7,931 bases of DNA from an uncultured Kiloniellales bacterium (GTDB taxonomy: Bacteria; Pseudomonadota; Alphaproteobacteria; Kiloniellales; JAKSDN01), in NCBI GenBank assembly GCA_947259625.1, contig CAMYMY010000278.1:1-7931 (forward strand). The letters are read 5' to 3'. Below the pieces are notes generated by a model that was given only the letters and a program-made list of their open reading frames with translations, was not told where the DNA came from and made no database searches. Positions within the stretch are counted from its first letter, which is position 1; every line of letters starts with the position of its first letter. The translations under genes were made by a program, and so were the position numbers. Positions 1 to 6,842 of this stretch are shown here, one piece after another.

Positions 1-462
1 CCTCTTGGCGACGGTCGCATCGAGCTTCTCTTTCGACGCTGCGCCGCTCTTGGCCAGTCTCTTGTAGCGGCCGACCTCGGCTTCCCAGAATTTGAGGTTC
101 GCCTTCTCCCGCGTCAGATTGGCCTCGAAGTTGTTGACCGTCTCCTGATAGGGCCGCGGATCGATGAGGAAGAGCGGGTCGCCCTCCGTCACGAAGGTGC
201 CCTCTGTGAAATAGCGCTCGAAGATGTAGCCGGAGACACGCGGGACGATGTCGACCCTCTTCACCGATTTGACGGTCCCGCTGTACTCCATGACGATCGG
301 GACGTTCTCTTGAACGACCTCGGCCAGGATCACCTGGGGCGGCGGCGGCGCCGCCGCCTGTTTCGGCTTCTCGTCGCAGGCCGCCAGCGGCCACAGCAGA
401 AGGAGACCCGCGGTCAAGGCGGCGGGCCGGCTAGGAAAGCGATACTTGCTTGTTTCGTGCAT
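1..462 (-). CDS. RND efflux periplasmic adaptor (membrane fusion protein), lipoprotein, C-terminus cut by window edge
   Basis: AcrA/MexA-type adaptor that would link the inner-membrane RND pump encoded just upstream to an outer-membrane channel. Only the first 154 codons are visible; the frame is open to base 1. The ATG at 462-460 was chosen because it has a strong GAGGAG ribosome site and starts directly with a signal peptide: basic N-terminus, hydrophobic stretch at about 13-27, then lipobox L26-A-A-C29. Asp follows the lipidated Cys, as in AcrA, which in enterobacteria favours retention in the inner membrane (known rule; applied here by inference). An Ala/Pro-rich linker at 36-42 leads to the first barrel-sandwich half at about 46-102 (motifs VPRVSGYI, EGTFVTEGDPLFLIDPRPY). 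The hairpin helix at about 104-154 ends in GAASKEKLDA, the usual family turn. The gene follows the pump by 11 bases, so the two are surely co-transcribed. The gene order is the reverse of acrAB. Confidence 0.93.
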   Translation of the reverse strand, partial: MHETSKYRFPSRPAALTAGLLLLWPLAACDEKPKQAAAPPPPQVILAEVVQENVPIVMEYSGTVKSVKRVDIVPRVSGYIFERYFTEGTFVTEGDPLFLIDPRPYQETVNNFEANLTREKANLKFWEAEVGRYKRLAKSGAASKEKLDATVAKR

Positions 463-469
463 CTGACTT

Positions 470-475
470 CTCCTC
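470..475 (-). promoter_or_regulatory. Ribosome binding site of the RND adaptor, overlapping the pump stop codon
   Basis: On the minus strand GAGGAG lies 7 bases before the adaptor ATG, and its first two bases are the last two bases of the pump's TGA stop (476-474). A ribosome finishing the pump would sit on the start signal of the adaptor, which suggests translational coupling of the two subunits. Confidence 0.75.
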
Positions 476-3400
476 AATCAGATCCCGGGACGGGCGATGG
501 TTCGGCGCCGCTCGGGTGGCCGCCGCTCCGCTCCGCGCGGGTCTTCGACCAGCCCTCGCGGAGCCTCTCTAACACGTAGTAGAAGATCGGCACCATGATG
601 ATCAGGATGGTGGCGAAGGCCAGGCCGCTGACCACGGCGGTGCCGAGCGACTGCCTGGCGCGCGCCCCGGCGCCGGCCGCCACGACCAGCGGCATCAGGC
701 CGATGACGAAGGCGAGTGCGGTCATCAGGATGGGCCGCAGGCGCAGGCGCGCCGACTCCATCGCCGCCTCCAGGATGGAACTGCCCTTCTCGCGCATATC
801 CTTGGCGAACTCGACGATCAGGATCGAGTTCTTGGCCACCAGGCCAATCAGCATCACCAGGCCGATCTGGCCGTAGACGTCGAGATCGAGGCTGCGCGCC
901 AGCAGCCCTCCGACCGCCCCCAGCAGCCCGAGGGGAATCGCCAGCAGGATCATCACCGGCATGATCCAGCTCTCGTAAAGCGCGGCGAGCACGAAGAACA
1001 CGAACACCAGCGACAAGGCGAAGGCCAGCGGCGCAAGGTTGCCGGCAAGGAGCTGCTGGTAGGTTATGCCCGTCCACTCGGCGCTGAAGGCCTCGGGAAG
1101 GGCGGTTTCGGACAGTTCCTCCATCGCGGCGATCGCCTGGCCCGTGCTGTAGCCGGGCGCGTTCGCACCGTTGACGGCGATCGAGGCGTACTTGTTGTAG
1201 TGCTGGATGCTGTAAGGGCCGGTCGCCGGTTCGATCGAGACGAAGGCGCTCATGTCGATCATCTCGCCGTCGCTGTTGCGCACCTTGAGTCGGTTGATAT
1301 CGGCCTCTTGGGCCCGATCGTCCGGCTGCGCCTGCAGATAAACCCGGTAAACTTTGCCGTACTTGTTGAACTGATTGACGTAGAGCGAGCCGAGGTTGAT
1401 CTGGAGGGTGTCGTAGAGGTCGTTAAGCGAGACGCCGCGGGTCTTGGCCTTTGTGCGGTCGATGTCGAGATAGCGCTGCGGCGTACTGTTGTTGAAGGTG
1501 GTGTAGACGCCGGCGAGCTCGGGCCGCTGTCGCGCCTGTGCGATGAAGTTGTCGGCCGCCTTGGCGAGCGCGTCCACGCCCTGGGCGTCGAGGTCCTGGA
1601 TCTGGTAGGTGAAGCCTCCGGTCTGTCCGAGCCCGGGAATCGCCGGCGCGTTGGCGACCAGGATCCGCGCACCCGGGATCTGGGCGAAGTCGGTCCGCAG
1701 GGTATCCATCAAGGCCTCGACCTGCGTTTCCGGCGTCTTTCGATCCCCAAATGGGTCGAGGATAATGAAGGCCATGCCCTGGAACGGCTGTTGCAGCGCG
1801 TTGACGACGTTGTAGCCGGAGACTTCCAGGACGTCCGCGACGCCAGGCGTCTCCATCGCGATCTTGCGCATCTCGGCAACGACCTTTTCGGTGCGCTCGA
1901 TGCTTGCCCCCTCCGGCAGCTCGGCGATGACCAGGAAATAGCCCTGGTCCTCCTCCGGGACGAAACCGGTCGGCACCGCGGCGAACGCCAGAAAGGCCAG
2001 CGCGCAAAGCCCGGCAAAGGCCAGGAAGACAAGCTGCCAGAACTTGGCCATGACCTTGACGCTCTTGGCATAGCCCGATGAAATCGCCTCGAAGCCCCGG
2101 TTGAAGGCGCGGAACACGGCGTTCTTCTTGCCCGAGGCCGGCCGCAGCAAGATGGCGCAGAGGGCCGGGCTCAGGGTGAGTGCGTTGATCCCCGAGAGCC
2201 CGACGGCGATGGCGATGGTCAGCGAGAACTGGTTATAGAGCTGACCGGTCATGCCGGGGATAAAGGCGCAGGGAACGAACACGGCCATCATGACGATCGT
2301 GGTTCCGATGATCGGGCCGCGCACCTCGGCCAGCGCCTCCTCGGTGGCCTGTATCAGGTCCGTCGCGCCCTCCTCCAGCTTGCGCTCGACGTTCTCGACC
2401 ACGATGATCGCGTCGTCGACCACCAGGGCCACGGCCAGAACCAGTCCCAGCAGCGTCAACTGGTTGATCGAAAAGCCGGCGACCGCCATGAAGGCGAAGG
2501 TGCCGATCAGCGAGACCGGCACGGCGATGACGGGAATGAGCGTGCTGCGCCAGCTCTGCAGAAAGATGAACACGACCACGAGGACCAGCACGATGGCCTC
2601 GATCAGCGTGTGTATGACCTCGCGCGTCGATTCCTCGATGAAAACTGTCGTATCGTAGACGATGGACCACTCCAGGTCCGGGGGAAAGCTCTTCTCGGCC
2701 CGCGCCAACACCTCCAGGACCGCCTTCTTGATATCGAGGCCGTTAGCGGTGGCCAGCTGCGAGACGACCAAGGTGGCGGTAGGTTTGCCGTTGAGCCGCG
2801 TGCTCCAGTTATAGTCCTCCCCGCCCATCTCGACGCCGCCGACGTCGCTGATCCGAACCACCGATCCGTCGGGACGGGCGCGGACGATGATGTTTTCGAA
2901 TTGCTCGACGTCTATCAGGCGTCCCAGGGTGTTTAGCTGGTACTCAAAGGCCTGTCCCTCCGGCGCCGGGGCCTGGCCGAGCTTGCCGGCTGCGACCACC
3001 TGGTTCTGCTCCAGGACGGCGTCGCGCACGTCCGTGGCGGCCAGGCCAAGGTTGGTCAGTCTGGCGGGGTCCAGCCAGATCCGCATGGCATACTTGCTGA
3101 GCCCGAAGTTGTTGATCGTGGCGACGCCCGGGATCCGGGCGAGCGGATCGGTCAGGTGGATCTCCGCATAGTTCCCCAGGAACCGCCCGTCGTAACTCCC
3201 GTTCGGCGAGGTGAGGTTCACCGCCAGGAGCAGGTTGGTCGAGTATTTCTCGATCGTAAGGCCGACCTGTTGCGTTTCGGAGGGCAGCTGCGAGATCGCT
3301 TGATTGGACCGTGTCAGCGCCTCCATCTGGCCGATGTCCTGGTCGGCGCCGACCTCGAAGGTCAGGTAGATCATCGAATCGCCATTGTCGGTGCTGAACG

Positions 3401-3635
3401 ACGACATGTAGATCATGTTCGCCGCGCCGTTGATCTGCTCCTCCAGCGGCGTGGTGACGGAATCGGCCGTCACGCCGGCGCTGGCGCCGATGAACTGGGT
3501 CGTGACCTGCACCTGCGGCGGCACGAGCGGCGGGTACTGGGAGACCGGCAGGGTCAGCATGGCGACCGCGCCGGCGATCACCATGAGGAACGCGATCGCA
3601 GCCGCGAAGATCGGCCGTTCGATGAAGAAATTCAC
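474..3635 (-). CDS. HAE1-family RND multidrug efflux pump, inner-membrane permease (AcrB/MexB-like)
   Basis: Proton-driven trimeric exporter of amphiphilic compounds, taking substrates from the periplasm and inner membrane. At 1053 residues it matches the family length (AcrB 1049). It opens MNFFIERPIF as HAE1 pumps do. TM1 is about 10-28; the first porter/docking region is about 30-335; TM2-6 about 340-500; a second TM block starts with TM7 at about 533-555; the second periplasmic region is about 556-865; TM8-12 about 868-1023. The proton-relay residues are all present: D407 and D408 in LVVDDAIIVVENVER, K935 in GLVAKNSILIVEFAKD, R965 and T972 in RLRLRPILMT. The multidrug-type YESW motif is at 887-890. 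The start is GTG at 3635-3633, supported by AAAGGA seven bases upstream; an ATG is not available at the conserved N-terminus. No frame disruption is visible. It is the first gene after the 258-base gap and is followed by its adaptor. Substrates cannot be told from the sequence; several drug-pocket Phe positions of AcrB are not clearly kept in the loop around 605-628. Confidence 0.97.
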   Translation of the reverse strand: MNFFIERPIFAAAIAFLMVIAGAVAMLTLPVSQYPPLVPPQVQVTTQFIGASAGVTADSVTTPLEEQINGAANMIYMSSFSTDNGDSMIYLTFEVGADQDIGQMEALTRSNQAISQLPSETQQVGLTIEKYSTNLLLAVNLTSPNGSYDGRFLGNYAEIHLTDPLARIPGVATINNFGLSKYAMRIWLDPARLTNLGLAATDVRDAVLEQNQVVAAGKLGQAPAPEGQAFEYQLNTLGRLIDVEQFENIIVRARPDGSVVRISDVGGVEMGGEDYNWSTRLNGKPTATLVVSQLATANGLDIKKAVLEVLARAEKSFPPDLEWSIVYDTTVFIEESTREVIHTLIEAIVLVLVVVFIFLQSWRSTLIPVIAVPVSLIGTFAFMAVAGFSINQLTLLGLVLAVALVVDDAIIVVENVERKLEEGATDLIQATEEALAEVRGPIIGTTIVMMAVFVPCAFIPGMTGQLYNQFSLTIAIAVGLSGINALTLSPALCAILLRPASGKKNAVFRAFNRGFEAISSGYAKSVKVMAKFWQLVFLAFAGLCALAFLAFAAVPTGFVPEEDQGYFLVIAELPEGASIERTEKVVAEMRKIAMETPGVADVLEVSGYNVVNALQQPFQGMAFIILDPFGDRKTPETQVEALMDTLRTDFAQIPGARILVANAPAIPGLGQTGGFTYQIQDLDAQGVDALAKAADNFIAQARQRPELAGVYTTFNNSTPQRYLDIDRTKAKTRGVSLNDLYDTLQINLGSLYVNQFNKYGKVYRVYLQAQPDDRAQEADINRLKVRNSDGEMIDMSAFVSIEPATGPYSIQHYNKYASIAVNGANAPGYSTGQAIAAMEELSETALPEAFSAEWTGITYQQLLAGNLAPLAFALSLVFVFFVLAALYESWIMPVMILLAIPLGLLGAVGGLLARSLDLDVYGQIGLVMLIGLVAKNSILIVEFAKDMREKGSSILEAAMESARLRLRPILMTALAFVIGLMPLVVAAGAGARARQSLGTAVVSGLAFATILIIMVPIFYYVLERLREGWSKTRAERSGGHPSGAEPSPVPGSD

Positions 3636-3642
3636 CCTTGTG

Positions 3643-3648
3643 TCCTTT
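3643..3648 (-). promoter_or_regulatory. Ribosome binding site deciding the GTG start of the RND pump
   Basis: AAAGGA on the minus strand, separated by seven bases from the GTG at 3635. It supports the GTG as the true start, since the conserved MNFFIERP N-terminus begins exactly there. A second AAGG directly abuts the GTG but is too close to act. Confidence 0.65.
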
Positions 3649-3694
3649 ACCTAGCCCTTAGCATCTGTCCGCTCACGCCCCAGGCCCTCCCCCG

Positions 3695-3723
3695 AGTATG
3701 CGAGCAGCTATCAAGACGATCAA
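3695..3723 (-). promoter_or_regulatory. Candidate sigma-70 promoter for the RND pump-adaptor operon
   Basis: On the minus strand TTGATC (3723-3718) is followed after exactly 17 bases by CATACT (3700-3695). Each hexamer matches 4 of 6 consensus positions. Transcription would start near 3688 and leave a leader of about 50 bases before the pump GTG. It is the best-spaced match I found in the gap, but such matches arise by chance and alphaproteobacterial -10 elements are loose, so this is a prediction only. Confidence 0.35.
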
Positions 3724-3768
3724 CCAATCCAAGGCTATTGTAAGGAATCTCCGCTGGCATTGGCCGAT

Positions 3769-3786
3769 CGTGCCAACGTCGGCACG
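3769..3786. repeat. Short perfect inverted repeat in the gap upstream of the RND operon
   Basis: CGTGCC and GGCACG form a six-base perfect stem around a six-base loop (AACGTC). It lies about 45 bases upstream of the candidate -35 element. No T-run follows in either direction, so it does not look like a Rho-independent terminator. A half-site pair for a dimeric repressor or activator of the pump is possible, but no regulator gene is visible here. A 10-base perfect palindrome, GTCCGCGGAC, lies nearby at 3858-3867. Confidence 0.3.
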
Positions 3787-3893
3787 TGAGTGCGCAGTCA
3801 GGAAGTAGCACGAGGGCAACCCGGATTTCTTGCCATCTCGCGCCATGGGCATAGGTGGTCCGCGGACGATTGCCACGGTGAAATGCGTTGTGA

Positions 3894-4247
3894 TCATTGA
3901 CCTTTGGTATCATTCCGGCTCTCGTCTCGGATGCCGATATCCTGCTCTACCGTATCTCTCAAGGCCCGTGTCGCAACCGCCACGACCATGCCGACATAGA
4001 CGACACCGATGACGGCCGCGACGATGCTTGCAATGCGACCTGTGATTGTCGCCGGCGCGATGTCTCCGTAGCCGACCGTCAAGCCCGTGATCAGCGTGAA
4101 GTAAAGGGCGTCGCCCAACCCCATGTTTTCGACCTGGGCGACAATGACCGCGCAGATCAACAAGGCCGCTACAAGGACAAACAGCACGCCGCGCACGTAA
4201 CGCAGGATGCGCAGTAAGTGCCGGCAAAATACCAGAAATTCCCTCAT
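3894..4247 (-). CDS. Small two-helix potassium channel (Ion_trans_2 / KcsA-like pore)
   Basis: Predicted inner-membrane K+ channel subunit of 117 residues, active as a tetramer in known relatives. It has a basic amphipathic N-terminus (RHLLRILRYVRG, 9-20), TM1 at about 18-37, a pore helix at about 44-56 (LGDALYFTLITGL), the selectivity filter TVGYGD at 57-62, and TM2 at about 70-94. A polar tail of some 20 residues follows. There is no RCK, cyclic-nucleotide or voltage-sensor domain, so any gating must come from the pore itself or a partner. The start ATG at 4247 was chosen because the longer open frame upstream (to 4379) gives Ser/Arg-rich sequence that lies inside the antiporter gene. The ribosome site before this ATG is weak (AGGCG). 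It sits 34 bases after the antiporter stop, so co-transcription is likely. Codon use is less GC-biased than in the pumps (TTA, AGA, GTA, ACA appear), a mild hint of a different history. Confidence 0.88.
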   Translation of the reverse strand: MREFLVFCRHLLRILRYVRGVLFVLVAALLICAVIVAQVENMGLGDALYFTLITGLTVGYGDIAPATITGRIASIVAAVIGVVYVGMVVAVATRALRDTVEQDIGIRDESRNDTKGQ

Positions 4248-4281
4248 CGATGTCGCCTGACAATCACAGTCCGAACCCCCG

Positions 4282-5446
4282 TCACGACGCCTGCTTGAGA
4301 AGCTGCTTGAGGCGATCGGCCTTGAAGATCCGGCCGATCGAAAGCCCCTGAACGACGAGCGAGAAGACCACCACGCCATAGGTCATGTGCAGAATCAGGC
4401 CTTTTTCCGGGCTTTCGGGCAGCGACAGCGCCATGGCGACCGCGAGCCCGCCGCGCAGGCCGCCCCAGGTCAGCAGGTTCGTCAAACCGACCCGGTCCGC
4501 CTGCAAGGCGCCGACCCAGCCGAGGGCGCTCAAAGGCAGATAGATGCTGATCCAGCGCGCGGCCAGGCAGACCAGAATCGCACAGGTGGCCGATACGGGC
4601 CAGTCCGGGATGAACAGCTGTACGAGTGCGACATGCAGGCCAATCAGCACGAACAGCATCGCGTTCAGAACCTCATCGACGGCGCGCCAGAATGTTTCGA
4701 TGGGTTGCCGCTCGTCCGCCTCCAGGCGAGGCATGCTGTAATTGCCGATCACGAGCCCGAGCACGACGGTTGCGATCGGGCCGGACACGTCGATCAGCTC
4801 CGCCGCCCCGTAGGCGAGCGCCACGACGGCCAGGGAGACCAGCACCTGTGTCCCATAGTCCTTCGTCCCGACCAGCAAGAGGTGCATGACGGCGCTGGCG
4901 GCCAGGCCAAGCCCGATACCGCCCAGAACCTCTCTCAGAAACATGATCAAGGCGTCGGCGGTCGTCGGCTGTTGGGTCCCAGATACGATCGTCAGGAAAA
5001 TCGTGAAGATCACCACGCCGACGCCGTCGTTGAACAGGGATTCCCCGTTGATGATCGCCTCGAGCGGCTTCGGCAGGCCGACCTTGCCCAGGATCGCCAG
5101 GGCGGCGATCGGGTCCGTGGGCGAGATCAGCGCGCCAAAGACCAGGGCGTAGATCAGTCCCAGGCCGGCGCCGAAGGCCGCCAGGAGGGCCCAAAGGGCA
5201 ACGCCGGTCAGGATCGCGGCAATCACGGTCGCGCCGATGGCGAGCGACAGGATGACCCATTTCTCCTCGCCCAGGGAAGAAGAGGCTGGTGATGCCGAAG
5301 GCGTTCAGCACGGCAAGCACCAGCGTGAAGGCCAGGGCGATCACCATCAGGCCGATGGTCTGCTGCAGGCCCAGCAGGCGCTCGTTGACAAAACCGAAGA
5401 GCGCGGTCAGGCCCAGGATCATGGCGACGGTCTGAAAAAGCTCCAC
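4282..5446 (-). pseudogene. CPA1 / NhaP-family Na+/H+ antiporter gene, frameshifted and apparently missing an internal segment
   Basis: The family exchanges Na+ (or K+) for H+ across the inner membrane. The gene opens with GTG at 5446 (GGAAGGGG ribosome site at 5461-5454) and encodes 57 normal residues, MELFQTVAMI to SLFF, covering TM1 and TM2. At about 5275 it leaves the frame; the antiporter continues one base over as LGEEKWVILSLAIG and stays open for 330 codons to the TGA at 4284-4282. The second part carries the family's core: SPTDPIA, GESLFNDGVGVV with the ND ion-binding pair, and WGGLRGGLA near the C-terminus. From memory of the family, about 40-45 residues (a third membrane segment, usually containing LLHGMLSFLLFAGALHV-like sequence) should lie between TM2 and KWVI; they are absent. 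The joined length is about 387 residues against roughly 410-440. This argues for a real out-of-frame deletion rather than a single-base error. Without correction, translation from the GTG would run on in the wrong frame for 257 codons to 4673. Confidence 0.82.
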
Positions 5447-5453
5447 GAGGCTG

Positions 5454-5461
5454 CCCCTTCC
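5454..5461 (-). promoter_or_regulatory. Ribosome binding site of the antiporter, supporting its GTG start
   Basis: GGAAGGGG on the minus strand ends seven bases before the GTG at 5446-5444. The signal is intact although the gene behind it is broken, which fits recent damage. Confidence 0.6.
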
Positions 5462-5487
5462 TGCCCGGCAACGCTAGACCGCGCGCA

Positions 5488-6633
5488 TCACTGGAGGGCC
5501 TTGGGCAGCGGCGGGACCGGCTCATCCTTTTCGCTGTCATGGCTTCCCGTCATCACCAGAACGGACGCCGTGGTGCCGACGCGCAGCTCGACCCCCTCGG
5601 GCACCTCGACCAGGTGAATGCGCACCGGCACGCGCTGGGCCAGCCGAATCCACTCGAAGGTCGGGCTGATATTGGGCAGCAGGTCGGAGCCGGTGCTGCC
5701 GTCCTGCTGGGCGATGCCCCAGCCCAGACTGTCGACACGGCCTTCCAGCGGCTTGTCCGGGTAGCTCATGAGCGTGACGATCGCCCGGTCGCCCTCGCGA
5801 ATGTCCTCGACGAGCGTTTCCTTGAAGAACCCGTGGACCCAGTAGCTGTTGACGTCGACCAGCGCGAGGGCCGGTTGGTTGGCCACCGCCTGGCTGCCCA
5901 GGCGGAGGTTCAGGTTGGTGACATAGCCGGTGACCGGCGCCCGGACCTGCGTGAACTCGAGGTTGAGCGCCGCCTGCTCCACGGCGGCCTTGGCCGCGCG
6001 CAGCTGGGCGTTGTCCTCGCCGGGCGCACCAAGGTCGGCCCGCGCCTTGGCGAGATCGGCCTTGGACTGGAGAAGCGCGGCGGTCGCGCCCACCAGCTGC
6101 TGGTCCGACTGCTCGAGCTCGGCCAGGGCGACCTTGTACTTGGCTTCCGTGCTGTCGCGTTGCAGTTCGGACGCGGCGCCCTTGTCGACCAAGCGGCTTA
6201 TCCGCCCGAACGTGGCCTTGGCGTCGGCCAGATTGGCATCGGATTTCTTTATCGAGGATCCCGCCTCCTTGACTTGGGCTTCGTACTGCGAGACCGATGC
6301 CTTCGCCGCTTCGACCTGCTCCTCCAGGGAGTCGATGTCGTCGCGCTTGTTGTCGAGGTCGGCCCGCGCCTGGTCCAGGCTCGCCCTGAAGGTACGCGGG
6401 TCGATCTGGAACAGGAGGTCGCCGGCCTTGACGAGCTGGTTGTCCTTGATCGGCAGCTCGACGATCGGGCCGGAGACCCGCGGCGTGATCTGGATGACCT
6501 GGGCGCGCACCTGGCCGTCCCGGGTCCAGGGATTGGTGACGTAGTCCCAGTACTTCCAGCCGAACACGCCGACGGCGGCCAGGATGATGGCGCCGCTCAA
6601 CAGAAGCTTGATCAGTTTCCCCATTGCCTTCAC
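5488..6633 (-). CDS. HlyD-family periplasmic adaptor, EmrA/AaeA type
   Basis: Membrane-anchored adaptor expected to carry substrate of the FUSC exporter across the periplasm. It has 381 residues. An uncleaved N-terminal anchor lies at about 7-27, followed by the subfamily signature TNPWTRDGQVRA (33-44) and the first barrel-sandwich half (VIQITPRVSGPI to FQIDPR, 46-80). A long coiled-coil hairpin spans about 82-222, then the second half at 225-258 (FTQVRAPVTGYV). The beta-barrel follows, with the signature LLPNISPTFEWIRLAQRVPV at 318-337. A short acidic, proline-rich tail closes it. The hairpin is longer than in E. coli AaeA (about 310 residues), nearer EmrA (390). I used the GTG at 6633-6631, which overlaps the DUF1656 stop as GTGA. 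No ribosome site precedes it, so initiation would rely on coupling. An ATG three codons on (6624-6622) is the alternative, with an AAGG that is rather close. Confidence 0.93.
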   Translation of the reverse strand: MKAMGKLIKLLLSGAIILAAVGVFGWKYWDYVTNPWTRDGQVRAQVIQITPRVSGPIVELPIKDNQLVKAGDLLFQIDPRTFRASLDQARADLDNKRDDIDSLEEQVEAAKASVSQYEAQVKEAGSSIKKSDANLADAKATFGRISRLVDKGAASELQRDSTEAKYKVALAELEQSDQQLVGATAALLQSKADLAKARADLGAPGEDNAQLRAAKAAVEQAALNLEFTQVRAPVTGYVTNLNLRLGSQAVANQPALALVDVNSYWVHGFFKETLVEDIREGDRAIVTLMSYPDKPLEGRVDSLGWGIAQQDGSTGSDLLPNISPTFEWIRLAQRVPVRIHLVEVPEGVELRVGTTASVLVMTGSHDSEKDEPVPPLPKALQ

Positions 6634-6842
6634 ACCGGTATCAAGAAGGTTCCGACCAAGCCGGTGTAGACGACCGCCAGCGCAAGGAAGATCATTGGGG
6701 GATAGTAGAACAGCCGTGACAGCCGGTACCGGTTGAGCAGGACCACGGTCAGCGCTGCCGCCACGACCCCAAGAAGACCGGCGATCAACAAAGGCGGGAA
6801 GTAGACCCCGCCAATGGCAAATTCCTTGGGAATATATTGCAT
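6630..6842 (-). CDS. DUF1656 small membrane protein (AaeX-like)
   Basis: A 70-residue inner-membrane protein of the DUF1656 family, whose members sit beside FUSC and HlyD genes. Its exact role is unknown; E. coli AaeX belongs to the aaeXAB efflux operon. Seen here: EFAIGGVYFPPLL at 7-19, TM1 at about 14-35, a basic loop NRYRLSR (37-43), the family motif LFYYPPMIF (44-52), and TM2 at about 50-68. The ATG at 6842 is chosen because it has a strong AGGGAGAG ribosome site (6853-6846) and matches the family start. A longer frame from a TTG at 6932 adds 30 residues that look unrelated to the family. The last four bases are shared with the GTG start of the adaptor. Confidence 0.92.
   Translation of the reverse strand: MQYIPKEFAIGGVYFPPLLIAGLLGVVAAALTVVLLNRYRLSRLFYYPPMIFLALAVVYTGLVGTFLIPV

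Larger units (their letters stand above)
3636..3893. other. Intergenic region between the K+ channel and the RND operon
   Basis: 258 bases without a gene I can support. It holds the candidate promoter, the pump's ribosome site and two short palindromes. A 74-codon minus-strand frame (3897-3673) begins with an ATGA overlap on the channel stop and ends in a hydrophobic segment (LTIALDWLIVLIAARIL). However, only about 66% of its codons end in G or C, it uses ATA three times and AGA once, and it resembles no family I know. I treat it as probably non-coding (see findings). Confidence 0.6.

Noticed and set aside
341..358. Perfect 18-base GGC/GCC palindrome
   Set aside because: It falls in the Ala/Pro linker of the adaptor, where runs of GCG and CCG codons create it; no T-run follows, so neither a terminator nor an operator is supported.
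310..579. 89-codon plus-strand frame spanning the adaptor-pump junction
   Set aside because: Arg-rich antisense product overlapping two well-supported minus-strand genes.
1200..2081. Long plus-strand open frame (293 codons) inside the RND gene
   Set aside because: It is antisense to a fully conserved 1053-residue pump, its product resembles no family, and long antisense frames are common in GC-rich genes.
3769..3786. Rho-independent terminator for the channel transcript
   Set aside because: The stem has only six base pairs and no T-run follows in the direction of transcription.
4248..4379. 44-residue N-terminal extension of the K+ channel frame
   Set aside because: The added Ser/Arg-rich sequence overlaps the antiporter 3' end in another frame and is not channel-like.
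4387..5292. 301-codon plus-strand open frame opposite the antiporter
   Set aside because: The Gln/Asp/Arg-rich product is typical of an antisense frame; the minus strand carries the antiporter motifs.
5539..6669. 376-codon plus-strand open frame opposite the HlyD adaptor
   Set aside because: The minus-strand adaptor has all family motifs; the antisense product is Arg/Leu/Gly-rich without recognisable domains.
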